Notes: generated by a model from the sequence alone, not told the origin. Positions 42,500 through 50,891 are shown, counted from the first letter of the stretch. The stretch is 64,000 bases of DNA from Shouchella sp047238345 (GCF_047238345.1 NZ_JBDFMQ010000001.1:620001-684000), one strand, 5' to 3'. Made by a program: numbers and translations.

Positions 42500-43681
42500 G
42501 TGCAACATTCTGGCGCTTTTGTTGAATCAGGATGGGACTTAACAGAACATAGTCAAGGTGGATCATTACGTAATCTTCGGTTTGCGGTAAAAGATGTTTT
42601 TCACATTCGCGATCATTATGCGAGCGCAGGGAATCCAGATTGGCTTGCGACACATGAAGCTGCTGGCGCGCACGCACCTGTGGTACAAAAGCTTTTAAAT
42701 GAAGCCGCAACGCTTGTTGGCGTTACCGTAACAGATGAGCTGATGTTCAGTTTAAATGGCGTTAATGTCCATTACGGAACACCTGTAAACCCTGTGGCGA
42801 ACGACCGTATTCCAGGAGGGTCATCAAGTGGATCAGCGGTTGCTGTTGCAAACGGCAGTGTTGATTTTGCCCTCGGTACAGATACAGCAGGATCGGTTCG
42901 GATACCAGCTAGTTATTGCGGTGTGTACGGATTTCGACCAACCCATAATGCGATTTCTTTAGAGGGTGTGATTCCCCTTGCGAGTCGTTTTGATACGGTT
43001 GGATGGTTTGCGCGCTCCGCATCACTCCTCGAAAACGTAGGGGCGGCCCTATTGCCTGAGCAGGAAAAAACAATGACTTTTGCTACTGTCTATGTGCCTG
43101 AAGAAGTACTGGAACTTGTTCAGCCACATATCGCTAAGAGATTTTTGACTGAATTGAAGACACTTGTAGGAGAAGAGAAGCTAGTGTATACCTCAATCTC
43201 AGAAGATAAGCTAGACACCTATATGGATACATTCCGTACTCTTCAAGGCTATCAAATTTGGCAAACCCATGGTGAATGGATTGAAAGCAACAAGCCGACA
43301 TTTGCGGATGATATTGCTGCTCGATTCCAATGGACGAGCACATTACCAGCAGACGGTCAAGAACAAGCAGAAGGAACAGCAAACGCGATTAAAGAAAAAA
43401 TGGCCGATCTTTTAAAGGAGGGCTGTTTACTCGCGATTCCGACATCACCAGACGTTGCACCTCACATTCGTACGGATGCAGCTCTGCTCGAAACGCACAG
43501 AACGAATACATTCAAATTAACAGCGATTAGCGGATTAACCGAGACGCCTCAATTGACGCTCCCATTAATGGATGTAGAAGGTTTGCCAATTGGCCTTTCG
43601 TTGATTGCAGGAAAGCACATGGATCGTGCCCTTCTTCAATTTGCACGACAGGTGGAAGAAACATTCGCGCTTTCGTTATGA
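42500..43681 (+). CDS. Amidase signature family hydrolase
   Basis: Protein of 393 residues with the Ser-cisSer-Lys machinery: FAVKDVFHIRDH (Lys near residue 33), PGGSSSGSAVAVANG (cis-Ser) and GTDTAGSVRIPASYCGVYG (nucleophile Ser). Shorter than GatA, so it is probably a small-molecule amidase (AtzF/Pam type) rather than the tRNA amidotransferase. GTG 42500 lies nine bases after AAGGAG; GTG 42494 is too near. The 255 bases upstream show no gene. Confidence 0.85.
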   Translation: MQHSGAFVESGWDLTEHSQGGSLRNLRFAVKDVFHIRDHYASAGNPDWLATHEAAGAHAPVVQKLLNEAATLVGVTVTDELMFSLNGVNVHYGTPVNPVANDRIPGGSSSGSAVAVANGSVDFALGTDTAGSVRIPASYCGVYGFRPTHNAISLEGVIPLASRFDTVGWFARSASLLENVGAALLPEQEKTMTFATVYVPEEVLELVQPHIAKRFLTELKTLVGEEKLVYTSISEDKLDTYMDTFRTLQGYQIWQTHGEWIESNKPTFADDIAARFQWTSTLPADGQEQAEGTANAIKEKMADLLKEGCLLAIPTSPDVAPHIRTDAALLETHRTNTFKLTAISGLTETPQLTLPLMDVEGLPIGLSLIAGKHMDRALLQFARQVEETFALSL

Positions 43682-43691
43682 CCTGAAAGGA

Positions 43692-43721
43692 TTGTTAGTG
43701 AATTCAGAAATGTGATATGAT
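43692..43721 (+). promoter_or_regulatory. Promoter of the MazG-like operon
   Basis: TTGTTA (43692-43697), 18 bases, TATGAT (43716-43721) with an extended TGA before it. A short hairpin AGGGC/GTCCT (43749-43765) with a T-run follows in the leader and may attenuate transcription. Confidence 0.55.
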
Positions 43722-43795
43722 TTATGAAATATCTAAGACTAATTAGAGAGGGCTATTAAAGTCCTTTTTTTATGTCATTGTAAAGGAGTTCGGCC

Positions 43796-44131
43796 ATGAA
43801 AGACTTGACGTTTACACAAATGCAGGCCTATTTAGCGGCTAAATATGAGGAGAAAGCCACGTCATCAGGTTTGTTTATGAAACTTGTCGAGGAAGTCGGT
43901 GAAGTAGCGGAGGCACTCAATCGCATCGAAGGAAGAAAGAAAAGTTCAGAAGACGCCTCACTAGAAAAAGAGTTAGCCGACGTGATTCACTATGCCGTTG
44001 CAATTGCTAGCATCAACCAAATCGATCTAACAAGTGTCATTATGGAAAAAGATCAAGACGCAGCCGCAAGATACAACCATTCTCTTAATCTAGTTGAATT
44101 CTTGAATAAGGATGGTAGAGGTCAAACCTAG
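43796..44131 (+). CDS. MazG-like nucleotide pyrophosphohydrolase
   Basis: Protein of 111 residues with the all-alpha MazG motif: EEVGEVAEAL (E-x-x-E) followed by EKELADVIHYAVAIA (E-x-x-D). It hydrolyses non-canonical or excess NTPs to NMP and pyrophosphate. AAAGGAGTTCGGCC gives the start. Its stop lies ten bases before the lipoprotein start. Confidence 0.85.
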   Translation: MKDLTFTQMQAYLAAKYEEKATSSGLFMKLVEEVGEVAEALNRIEGRKKSSEDASLEKELADVIHYAVAIASINQIDLTSVIMEKDQDAAARYNHSLNLVEFLNKDGRGQT

Positions 44132-44141
44132 GAGGGCTTTT

Positions 44142-44600
44142 ATGAAAAAGGTAGTTTTTATTCTTAGTGTTAGTGCCTTAGTGAGTGGATGTAATTTACT
44201 GGGAAGTAGCCCAGATAAGACCGTGGAAGCAGGTAACGGATATTGGGTATTAAAAAATGACTATGCAAATGAGTTACAAAGCAATGGTCTGAGAAATTCT
44301 CAGAATCAGACGTATGTAAACAATAATGTGTTTTTTGTGGAAGATGTATCTGAAGGAAAGAAAATGGCTGTTATCTTCTCAGGTGATGAAGACGTTGCTT
44401 ATTTATTGGCCGATATTGATATTCAAGATACTGAGACAATTATTACTGTCGAAGAATCGGCTAATACAGAAGATCTAACTAATCCTTATTTACTTGTTGG
44501 GATGGATGAACTGAATGGAGACCTAACGGTAATCAATACGCACAACGATAAAGAAATCAAACAAGTCGACCAGAATTTTGAGAGAGATTCAATCAATTAA
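44142..44600 (+). CDS. Lipoprotein, unknown function
   Basis: Protein of 152 residues with lipobox VSGC after MKKVVFILSVSALVSGC. The mature part is acidic and beta-rich (NNVFFVEDVSEGKKMAVIFSG). ATG 44142 follows AGGAGGGCTTTT; the frame back to 44112 overlaps the MazG gene without a ribosome site. No family recognised. Confidence 0.68.
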   Translation: MKKVVFILSVSALVSGCNLLGSSPDKTVEAGNGYWVLKNDYANELQSNGLRNSQNQTYVNNNVFFVEDVSEGKKMAVIFSGDEDVAYLLADIDIQDTETIITVEESANTEDLTNPYLLVGMDELNGDLTVINTHNDKEIKQVDQNFERDSIN

Positions 44601-44615
44601 AAAGGAGCAAGTGCA

Positions 44616-44942
44616 ATGAATGGAGCGTTTTGGATAGCGATTGGCATGATCGGAGCAGCCTATTTTATTGGAAACGGTTTAAAAAACTTTAAAAACCCTG
44701 ATTCTTCCTCTTCAAACTCAGTTTGGGATAACGATCACAATCATTTTTGGGGAGCACCAGAATTAATAAGAGAAGATAAAGTTCATAGTTACATAGGGAT
44801 CTTAAAAGAAGATGCGACGTCTTTAGTAAAAGATTATCCATCGATTCCGCACATGGTTATTAATGGGCGCGTTTATTTCCCTGCTGACCAACTGAAGAAA
44901 TGGGTTAATGATTTTACAATTGATTCGTCAGGTTCCGTTTAG
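44616..44942 (+). CDS. Membrane-anchored protein with excisionase-like helix-turn-helix
   Basis: Protein of 108 residues. An N-terminal helix (FWIAIGMIGAAYFIGNGL) anchors it; after an Asn/Ser/His linker the C-terminal half reads DATSLVKDYPSIPHMVINGR then VYFPADQLKKWV, the pattern of the MerR/excisionase-type winged helix. Such a domain on a membrane anchor is unusual. Function unknown; it may bind DNA or protein at the membrane. Confidence 0.6.
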   Translation: MNGAFWIAIGMIGAAYFIGNGLKNFKNPDSSSSNSVWDNDHNHFWGAPELIREDKVHSYIGILKEDATSLVKDYPSIPHMVINGRVYFPADQLKKWVNDFTIDSSGSV

Positions 44943-44977
44943 ATTTTAGGGTGTATTGAATGGAGAGGTGGCATGAC

Positions 44978-45325
44978 ATGCTTATTAAAGAAAATAACAT
45001 TCATATCCCTTATTACGTCGTAATATTTGTGTCTAAGCGAACGAATGGTGATAATGGTTATGCAGAAATGGGTCAATTAATGGTAGATTTAGCGTCTAAG
45101 CAAAAAGGGTTTTTAGGTATCGAGAGTGTGCGAGACGATGAATTAGGAATTACCCTTTCATATTGGAATTCATTAGAAGCGATTGAACATTGGAAGAAAC
45201 ATTCAGTCCATAAATTGGCACAACATAAGGGGAAGGAAGACTGGTATGAGAATTTCGCAATTAAAGTTTGTCGAGTAGAGAGACATTCATTTTTTGAAAA
45301 AGACCGTGCTGGAAAAAGGAGTTGA
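44978..45325 (+). CDS. Antibiotic biosynthesis monooxygenase-like (ABM) protein
   Basis: Protein of 115 residues with the dimeric alpha/beta-barrel pattern: YYVVIFVSKRTNGD, then ASKQKGFLGIESVRDDELGI, TLSYWNSLEAIEHWKKHSVHK. This fold includes small monooxygenases and heme-degrading enzymes; no heme-ligand motif stands out. ATG 44978 fits GAGAGGTGG better than the ATG at 44960. Confidence 0.72.
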   Translation: MLIKENNIHIPYYVVIFVSKRTNGDNGYAEMGQLMVDLASKQKGFLGIESVRDDELGITLSYWNSLEAIEHWKKHSVHKLAQHKGKEDWYENFAIKVCRVERHSFFEKDRAGKRS

Positions 45326-45332
45326 ATGATTG

Positions 45333-45647
45333 ATGCGTGTGTCAGACTTGCCGTGGAAAACGAAATGGTATGTTTTCCTCGTGTTTCCGCTCGGTGCAGG
45401 AGGCCTCTCCTATGTATTACGAGCCTTTCTAGAAGTAGGTTGGCCGGATGTGGGAACGGCATTAGCCATGACAATCGGTTTTTTTATCGGTAGTTCTTCA
45501 ATTGCTTTCATGAAACCTGATTGGCTAACGAGACACACACAGCCACAAACGCGTAAACAGAAAACCATAAAGAATGTGTTAGTTGTGCTAATGATCGTGT
45601 TTATCGCTTTTATACTCATTCGCTTTTTTGTCATTCTTTTAAATTGA
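45333..45647 (+). CDS. Small three-TM membrane protein
   Basis: Protein of about 104 residues with three hydrophobic segments and a basic linker (TRHTQPQTRKQKTIK) before the last. It begins eight bases after the ABM gene; AAGGAG suits either TTG 45330 or ATG 45333. Unknown function. Confidence 0.6.
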   Translation: MRVSDLPWKTKWYVFLVFPLGAGGLSYVLRAFLEVGWPDVGTALAMTIGFFIGSSSIAFMKPDWLTRHTQPQTRKQKTIKNVLVVLMIVFIAFILIRFFVILLN

Positions 45648-45683
45648 AGGCTCGTCTATAAAACGCAAATTGAATCTATAGCG

Positions 45684-45717
45684 AGTCAGGAACAGCTATG
45701 GCTATTCCTGACTTTTA
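45684..45717 (+). terminator. Terminator of the MazG-to-membrane-protein operon
   Basis: AGTCAGGAA (45684-45692) / TTCCTGACT (45705-45713) followed by TTTT. The right arm overlaps the 3' end of the minus-strand merR-type gene. Confidence 0.7.
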
Positions 45718-46499
45718 AGAGGAAACTGGACCTCTGTTAACCAGTTTGCTTGATCTTCTTCATTCCAGATTCCGTCAATGACGGCTTCTCGTGGTGGCCC
45801 GGCTAAGGTGTAGTGACTTTTGAGAAGCCATTGATGAAGTTTAGTATGGGTATCGCCGATGGTTTCATAAGGGCCACGATGGAAAAGGCATGCTGCCTGA
45901 GGGACTGCGTCGAATGTCTTAAACGTCAAGCCATTTCGATTTTCTTTCTTCTTTTTCACTGCTTCACAAATTTCAATGTCAATGTTTGTTTCCTTATATT
46001 CGCCATCGTGGAAAAGTTGAAAGCAGTAGAGAATCTCATCTAGGACACAGCCTTGTTCACGCATTTTTTCGCCCATGGCAGGGTACGCAACAAACAGATC
46101 ATTATAATGTTCGAGCGTCAGTCTCATAGAAGCAACAACCACTTTTGGGAGGCTCTTGATGTAAATATTCGGCTCTGTAGCAGCATGTAAGTAATAGGCC
46201 GCCTGTCGAAGTTTGTTTTCAATTTCTTGCTTTTCAAGCTGGAGTTGATGTTGTTTCAATCGAATGTGAGCTGGAATTGCTTCTTTGTGGGTAAGGGATT
46301 GTTGGATTTCCGCAATGGAAAAGCCTATTTGTCGTAATGCCATAATGGTATGCAGTTGCTCCATTTGTTGTGATTGATAATAGCGGTACCCAGTGCTTTG
46401 ATCCACAAAGGCAGGGCGCAAGATGCCGACTTGGTCATAATAGCGTAAGCTTTTGATTGTCACTCGGTTCATTTTGGAAAATTGACCTATACTATACAC
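45702..46499 (-). CDS. MerR-family regulator with GyrI-like effector domain
   Basis: Protein of 265 residues. N-terminal winged helix YSIGQFSKMNRVTIKSLRYYDQVGIL, a dimerisation coiled coil, then a GyrI-like drug-binding domain (KVVVASMRLTLEHYNDL, CLFHRGPYETIG). Start at GTG 46499, six bases after GAGGTG; the longer frame to 46571 overlaps the permease gene without a ribosome site. It is the third gene of the operon and likely activates its MerR-type promoter at 48031-48061 in response to a bound drug. Confidence 0.87.
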   Translation of the reverse strand: MYSIGQFSKMNRVTIKSLRYYDQVGILRPAFVDQSTGYRYYQSQQMEQLHTIMALRQIGFSIAEIQQSLTHKEAIPAHIRLKQHQLQLEKQEIENKLRQAAYYLHAATEPNIYIKSLPKVVVASMRLTLEHYNDLFVAYPAMGEKMREQGCVLDEILYCFQLFHDGEYKETNIDIEICEAVKKKKENRNGLTFKTFDAVPQAACLFHRGPYETIGDTHTKLHQWLLKSHYTLAGPPREAVIDGIWNEEDQANWLTEVQFPLKSQE

Positions 46500-46561
46500 G
46501 TTTCTCACCTCAATTACACGATAGATAAGAGAAAGAAAGCAGCAATCCGCTGCTTTCTTTG

Positions 46562-47284
46562 TTATTCCCATTTAAAGGAACGGATAGACACGACAACACC
46601 GATCAGGCTGATCATTAACAAGATAAATAAACTGAACCAGTGATCGAACGGTTGCTGTTGCACGGTAGTTTGCAAGAGCTGAATGCCATGTGTTAATGGG
46701 AAGATTTGTCCAAGAGATTCTAAGGCGCTTGGCATGACAGATAATGGGATGGTCGCCCCCGATAGAAGAAACATTGGAAAAAAGACGGCGCTGCTAATGG
46801 CGCCTGTTGTTTTCTCACGTGGGGATAAGGATGCAATCACCATTCCAATTGCGTGAATGCTGACCATGATGATCACATAGAAAAGGATAAAGCGCACATA
46901 TGACCCAGCAAAAGTCATTCCAAAACCTAAGGTTGCGACAAGGTAGACGGCTAGCATGGAAACGATGCTTAACGAAAAGCAGTACGCGACATGAGCAAGT
47001 AATAGCTGAGACGGACTAACCGGTGTGACTTTGTAGCGTTTGAGTACTTTTTTCTCTCGGTAGGAAGAGAGGGATAACGGTAAACTCATCACACCAGTGG
47101 AAACAATTCCAATTGTGGCAACTGCTGCAAATGAGGAGGTTAACTCTTCATTCGACGAGGCTAAAAAGCCCATTAATGCCATTAACCCGATTGGAAGAAA
47201 AAGCCCAAAGATAAAAGAAGACATTTCCCGTAACGATAATTTAAATTCTGCGGTGTAAAAAAGCCAGAATGTTCTCATTGCCAT
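46562..47284 (-). CDS. ABC-2 type exporter permease
   Basis: Membrane protein of 240 residues with six hydrophobic segments. RYKVTPVSPSQLLLAHVAYC and FFPMFLLSGATIPLSVMP are typical of ABC-2 drug exporters. Start overlaps the ATPase gene by ten bases. With that ATPase it probably forms a homodimeric drug or peptide exporter. Confidence 0.86.
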   Translation of the reverse strand: MAMRTFWLFYTAEFKLSLREMSSFIFGLFLPIGLMALMGFLASSNEELTSSFAAVATIGIVSTGVMSLPLSLSSYREKKVLKRYKVTPVSPSQLLLAHVAYCFSLSIVSMLAVYLVATLGFGMTFAGSYVRFILFYVIIMVSIHAIGMVIASLSPREKTTGAISSAVFFPMFLLSGATIPLSVMPSALESLGQIFPLTHGIQLLQTTVQQQPFDHWFSLFILLMISLIGVVVSIRSFKWE

Positions 47285-47997
47285 TCCTCCCCAATTAGTG
47301 TTAAGAATGCGTCTTCCATATTTTGTTGTCCGCTTGCTTGAATGACGTCTTGCACGGTGCCGCTAATTTGTTCTTTTCCGTCTCGTAACAATAAAATTCG
47401 ATTACACAGGTGTTCCACTTCATTCATATCGTGAGACGTTAAGAAGATCGTTACACCTTGGTTATTTAACTGTGTTAGCGTGTGCCAAATATCTCGTCTC
47501 GCAACAGGATCGAGTCCAGTTGTTAACTCGTCGAGAAAGAGAACGTCAGGATTGCCCATCATGGCAAGCAAGATACAGAGCTTTTGGCGTTCGCCTCCGG
47601 ATAAATCTGAGATTTGCGTGTGACGTTTTTCTTCTAGTCGAAACGTGGCAATCCATTCCTGCCAATTGATTGGATTGTTGTATAGTGAATGCGTAATCGC
47701 ACAAATTTCGCTAACTTTGAGCCCATTTTGGAAGGCACTTTGCTGAAATTGAACACCGACCCGTTGAAAAAGTGTTTTTCGATTTCTGAGGGGGTTTTGT
47801 CCTAAGAGTGAAACAGAGCCTGCATCGATTTTTTGTGTACCGAGAATGCAGTCAATCGTCGTGGACTTCCCTGCCCCGTTATGGCCGAGCAGCCCAAAGA
47901 TCTCTCCTTTTTCTACAGTAATGTCGAGTTGATTGACCGCTGTTTTCCTGCCGAATGATTTTACTATGCCGCGGGTTTCAATTACTGTTTCTTTCAT
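47275..47997 (-). CDS. ABC exporter ATPase
   Basis: Protein of 240 residues: Walker A GHNGAGKST near residue 36, signature LSGGERQKLCILLAM, Walker B VLFLDELTTGLDP, H-loop FLTSHDMNEVE. The DrrA/CcmA type of multidrug ABC transporters. ATG 47997 follows GGGAGGGATTCAA. First gene of the exporter-merR operon. Confidence 0.9.
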   Translation of the reverse strand: MKETVIETRGIVKSFGRKTAVNQLDITVEKGEIFGLLGHNGAGKSTTIDCILGTQKIDAGSVSLLGQNPLRNRKTLFQRVGVQFQQSAFQNGLKVSEICAITHSLYNNPINWQEWIATFRLEEKRHTQISDLSGGERQKLCILLAMMGNPDVLFLDELTTGLDPVARRDIWHTLTQLNNQGVTIFLTSHDMNEVEHLCNRILLLRDGKEQISGTVQDVIQASGQQNMEDAFLTLIGEEWQ

Positions 47998-48030
47998 TTG
48001 AATCCCTCCCTTTTTTTGTCGAACTTTCAT

Positions 48031-48061
48031 AGTGTAAAGTCTCCTCTAAAGGGAGAGTCAA
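48031..48061 (-). promoter_or_regulatory. MerR-type promoter with a 19-bp spacer
   Basis: On the minus strand TTGACT (48056-48061) and TACACT (48031-48036) are separated by exactly 19 bases, too long for sigma-A alone. The spacer starts CTCCC and contains GAGGAG, a dyad like that of the bmr promoter controlled by BmrR. The first gene starts 34 bases further on. Confidence 0.83.
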
Positions 48062-48120
48062 CGTTAAAAAACGATTTAAAAAAGAAATTCATAAATAAAA
48101 AAAGAAAGATGGTGGACGAT

Positions 48121-48567
48121 ATGAAAGGAAAAAGAATTTTCATCATAATAATTGTAATAGTTGCGGTTTTTGCATTTTCTCAATACTTAGAGAGGGAACC
48201 TGGACCAACAACTATCGGGGAAGAGCTGGCTAATCGGTTTGATCCTATTGAAGTCTTACAAATTGAGATTAATCATTATGTAGAGAATGGAATAGATGTT
48301 GGCTATTTGAAAGCGGAAGAGGATATGGAAGAATTGATACATAAAATAGAAAAGCTAGACATTCAATTCGTAGACAATATGTACGTACAAGCAGGGGAGA
48401 ACTCCTATGAGATCTATTTTAAAGTAGCTGAAGGTGGAAGTTTTTCGGTCCATTTTGATGATCCACATGTGTCACTGCCAACTGGAAGGTTCACATTACT
48501 TGAAGAGAATGAAGTAGCGGCTTACATTGATGGGCTAGATACGATCGAATGGTATGAGAACAGGTAG
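48121..48567 (+). CDS. Membrane-anchored protein, unknown function
   Basis: Protein of 148 residues with one N-terminal anchor (RIFIIIIVIVAVFAFSQYL) and an acidic extracellular domain of about 120 residues. Another in-frame ATG at 48109 is possible; GGTGG lies near both. Divergent from the ABC exporter operon. No family recognised. Confidence 0.6.
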   Translation: MKGKRIFIIIIVIVAVFAFSQYLEREPGPTTIGEELANRFDPIEVLQIEINHYVENGIDVGYLKAEEDMEELIHKIEKLDIQFVDNMYVQAGENSYEIYFKVAEGGSFSVHFDDPHVSLPTGRFTLLEENEVAAYIDGLDTIEWYENR

Positions 48568-48591
48568 GGAGAAGTTTCCATTGAGGTTCCC

Positions 48592-48621
48592 TTGACATTT
48601 ATAGGAGGAACACTCTATAGT
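48592..48621 (+). promoter_or_regulatory. Sigma-A promoter of the mutS2-like leader
   Basis: TTGACA (48592-48597), 18 bases, TATAGT (48616-48621). The transcript would start near 48628, about 300 bases before the MutS2-like gene. Confidence 0.7.
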
Positions 48622-48663
48622 TAATGTGTAAATAATATTGCACGTAAGAAGGAGACGACTTTT

Positions 48664-48687
48664 ATGTATCTGGTGGTTCTTAACTAA
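48664..48687 (+). CDS. Leader peptide MYLVVLN
   Basis: Seven codons and a stop, with AAGGAG nine bases upstream. Codons five to seven (GTT CTT AAC) and the stop form the left arm of a 10-bp stem with AGTTAAGAAC at 48762-48771, so ribosomes pausing here would open that stem. The peptide begins like the erythromycin-sensing leader of msr(D) (MYLIFM); this is resemblance only. Confidence 0.6.
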   Translation: MYLVVLN

Positions 48688-48826
48688 TCCAGCAATTGGA
48701 TAACTTGAAATGCGATTTTTTAGCGTACAAGAGACGCTTATTTTGTTATGGCATTTCGAGGAGTTAAGAACACGTTTACGATAGAGTTGTCCTACTTGAA
48801 GTGTACCTACAAGAGGTATGTACTTC
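48676..48826 (+). promoter_or_regulatory. Attenuator: nested leader helices
   Basis: Nested pairings: GTTCTTAACT (48676-48685) with AGTTAAGAAC (48762-48771); CTTGAAATGC (48704-48713) with GCATTTCGAG (48751-48760); AGCGT with ACGCT inside it; ATCCA with TGGAT (48687-48701). A further stem joins GAAGT and TACCT with AGGTA and ACTTC (48798-48826). Together they lie between the leader peptide and the terminator. Confidence 0.65.
48710..48784 (+). CDS. Second short leader ORF, 24 codons
   Basis: ATG 48710 opens a frame starting MRFFSVQETLILLWHF and ending LRTRLR. It has only a weak ribosome site, and its RNA forms the hairpins of the attenuator, so it may be translated by reinitiation after the first leader peptide, or not at all. 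Confidence 0.35.
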   Translation: MRFFSVQETLILLWHFEELRTRLR

Positions 48827-48834
48827 TTTAAGCA

Positions 48835-48869
48835 GACCGCTGTGAACGCTTGTTCATAGCGGTCTTTTT
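48835..48869 (+). terminator. Leader terminator before the MutS2-like gene
   Basis: GACCGCTGTGAAC (48835-48847) pairs with GTTCATAGCGGTC (48852-48864), one wobble pair, followed by TTTTT. It sits 60 bases before the start codon, so read-through is required for expression. Confidence 0.88.
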
Positions 48870-48929
48870 GTCGTTCCCTGAACAATGTTTGCGCGGTTCT
48901 TTTTACAAGCAAATGAAGGAGGAAGTATC

Positions 48930-50858
48930 ATGAATCAACAAGCGTTACACGATATTGGCTTTACAGACGTACTTGAACAAATTGCAGGCTACACGAGGAT
49001 GGAGCGAGGAAAAGAAACGGTGCTCCGCATGCAGCCTGTTTTTAACAAAGATCAGATTGAGCATAAGATGATTGAAGTGCAGGAAGCGATCGAGGTCCTT
49101 AAGCGTAGTGGGAGTGTACCGATCCACGTGGTCGATGACATTGCGCAAATGCTTCCACAGGCGAAAAAAGGTTTATTTATTCGTGCCGATCAAATGACGC
49201 GAATTATCTCTTTTCTAGAGCATTGTGGAAAATTAAAACGATTTATGAATGATAAACAAGAAATTGCTCCTCTCGTCAGCAGCTATGCCTTTTCTATTGA
49301 TGACTTGTCAATGCTGGAAGAAGAACTCGGGCAAGCGATTCGGAATGGGCAAGTGGATGACTACGCGTCGAAAGAATTAGGCTACCTTCGACGTCAAAAG
49401 AAAATGGCATTAGAGCGATTGAAAAATAAAGTCGAGCATTTAGCGAGTGGTGGCAAATACAAAAGTTACTTGCAAGATAAAATGGTTTCCACCCGTCAAG
49501 GCCGCTATGTGCTCTCAATTAAAAAAGAATACCGAAACAAAGTAAATGGTACGGTACTCGATACTTCTGCTTCCGGTTCCACACTTTTTATTGAACCAGC
49601 AGAAGTTGGCGACATTCAAGAAGAAGTGAGTATGTATACGTACGCAGAAGAAACTGAGGTTGAGCGCATTTTATTTGCGTTGACTGAATCCGTGTTAGCG
49701 CAAGAGCATACCATTCATATTGCCATGGATGTCATGCATGAGTACGATGTGTTGTTCGCAAAAGCAAAATACTGTCAAGACATTAACGGGATTAAGCCAC
49801 ACCTATCAGCTGAGCGAAAAATGAATCTCATTCGCGCAAAGCATCCAGCTTTAGGCGAAAAAGCGGTTCCTCTTTCTCTTACATTTGGAGGGGAAGTTGA
49901 CCGAGCGCTTGTGATTACGGGACCAAATACAGGAGGGAAGACCGTCACCCTTAAAACGGTAGGCTTGCTAACGGCAATGGCACAAGCAGGGCTTTTAATT
50001 CCAGCTGAAAAAGGAAGTCAGGTGGGAATCTTCCAAAGTCTGTTTGTGGATATCGGTGATGGTCAAAGCATTGAGGATAACTTAAGTACGTTTAGTTCGA
50101 GGCTCGTCTCCATTATTCAAATTTTACGAGACGCCAATGATCGCTCGCTCCTTTTAATGGATGAATTAGGCTCAGGAACCGATCCGAATGAAGGAATGGG
50201 TCTAGCGATTACGATCTTAAATCAATTGTATAAAAAAGGGTCGACCTTACTTGCGACTACCCATTACAGTGAAATGAAGACCTTTGCGGATACAACAGAC
50301 GGATTTATTAATGGGTCAATGGAATTTGATCTTCAAAGCTTGCAGCCAACGTATAGATTATTAATTGGTGAGAGTGGAAAAAGCCAAGCCTTTGAGATTG
50401 CGCTGAAGTTAGGATTACATCCAAGCATCGTTGATGAAGCGCACCACATTTCTTATGGACATGAAGGCTCTTATCAAAATCGATTTTCACAAGAGACGTT
50501 ACAAGCAGATGAGTTCCGTAAGCAGGTGATTGTGAACCGTCATGCGAACAAACAGAAAAAACGTCAAGTCCAAGATGTAAAGCAGTTTCAGCAAGGAGAC
50601 AACGTGACCGTGCAAGCTTCAAATGAAACAGCGATTGTTTATAAAGGACCAGACGATAAAGGCAATTATGTTGTGCAAATTAAGGATGAAAAACGAACAA
50701 TTAATCACAAACGCTTAACCCTGCACATTCCAGCTGCAGATCTCTATCCAGCTAATTACGATTTCGATATTATTTTTAAAAGTAAAGACTATCGAAAAGT
50801 GAAAAATGACCAGAACCGTAAGCATATGGACGGCGTTTGGTTGGAAGAGGAAGAGTGA
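48930..50858 (+). CDS. MutS2-like ATPase lacking the Smr domain
   Basis: Protein of 642 residues against about 785 for Bacillus MutS2. N-terminal lever and clamp domains are followed by the ABC-type ATPase: Walker A GPNTGGKT near 331, FSSRL, signature and Walker B LLLMDELGSGTDP near 410. A KOW-like domain (QQGDNVTVQASNETAIVYKG) remains near 556-597, but the C-terminal Smr endonuclease domain is absent. Full-length MutS2 rescues collided ribosomes, so a ribosome-targeting role is plausible. ATG 48930 follows AAGGAGGA. The attenuator upstream implies induction by ribosome stalling. Confidence 0.88.
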   Translation: MNQQALHDIGFTDVLEQIAGYTRMERGKETVLRMQPVFNKDQIEHKMIEVQEAIEVLKRSGSVPIHVVDDIAQMLPQAKKGLFIRADQMTRIISFLEHCGKLKRFMNDKQEIAPLVSSYAFSIDDLSMLEEELGQAIRNGQVDDYASKELGYLRRQKKMALERLKNKVEHLASGGKYKSYLQDKMVSTRQGRYVLSIKKEYRNKVNGTVLDTSASGSTLFIEPAEVGDIQEEVSMYTYAEETEVERILFALTESVLAQEHTIHIAMDVMHEYDVLFAKAKYCQDINGIKPHLSAERKMNLIRAKHPALGEKAVPLSLTFGGEVDRALVITGPNTGGKTVTLKTVGLLTAMAQAGLLIPAEKGSQVGIFQSLFVDIGDGQSIEDNLSTFSSRLVSIIQILRDANDRSLLLMDELGSGTDPNEGMGLAITILNQLYKKGSTLLATTHYSEMKTFADTTDGFINGSMEFDLQSLQPTYRLLIGESGKSQAFEIALKLGLHPSIVDEAHHISYGHEGSYQNRFSQETLQADEFRKQVIVNRHANKQKKRQVQDVKQFQQGDNVTVQASNETAIVYKGPDDKGNYVVQIKDEKRTINHKRLTLHIPAADLYPANYDFDIIFKSKDYRKVKNDQNRKHMDGVWLEEEE

Positions 50859-50862
50859 ACAA

Positions 50863-50890
50863 AAAGCCGCACAACAATGTGCGGCTTTAT
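50863..50890. terminator. Bidirectional terminator
   Basis: AAAGCCGCACA (50863-50873) / TGTGCGGCTTT (50878-50888), loop ACAA, with A-rich and T-rich flanks; shared with the convergent NADH oxidase gene. Confidence 0.9.
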
Positions 50891-50891
50891 T

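Noticed and set aside
42300..42710. 136-codon minus-strand ORF upstream of the amidase
   Set aside because: It overlaps the amidase coding region antisense, has no ribosome site and a non-protein-like composition; the intergenic part shows no gene.
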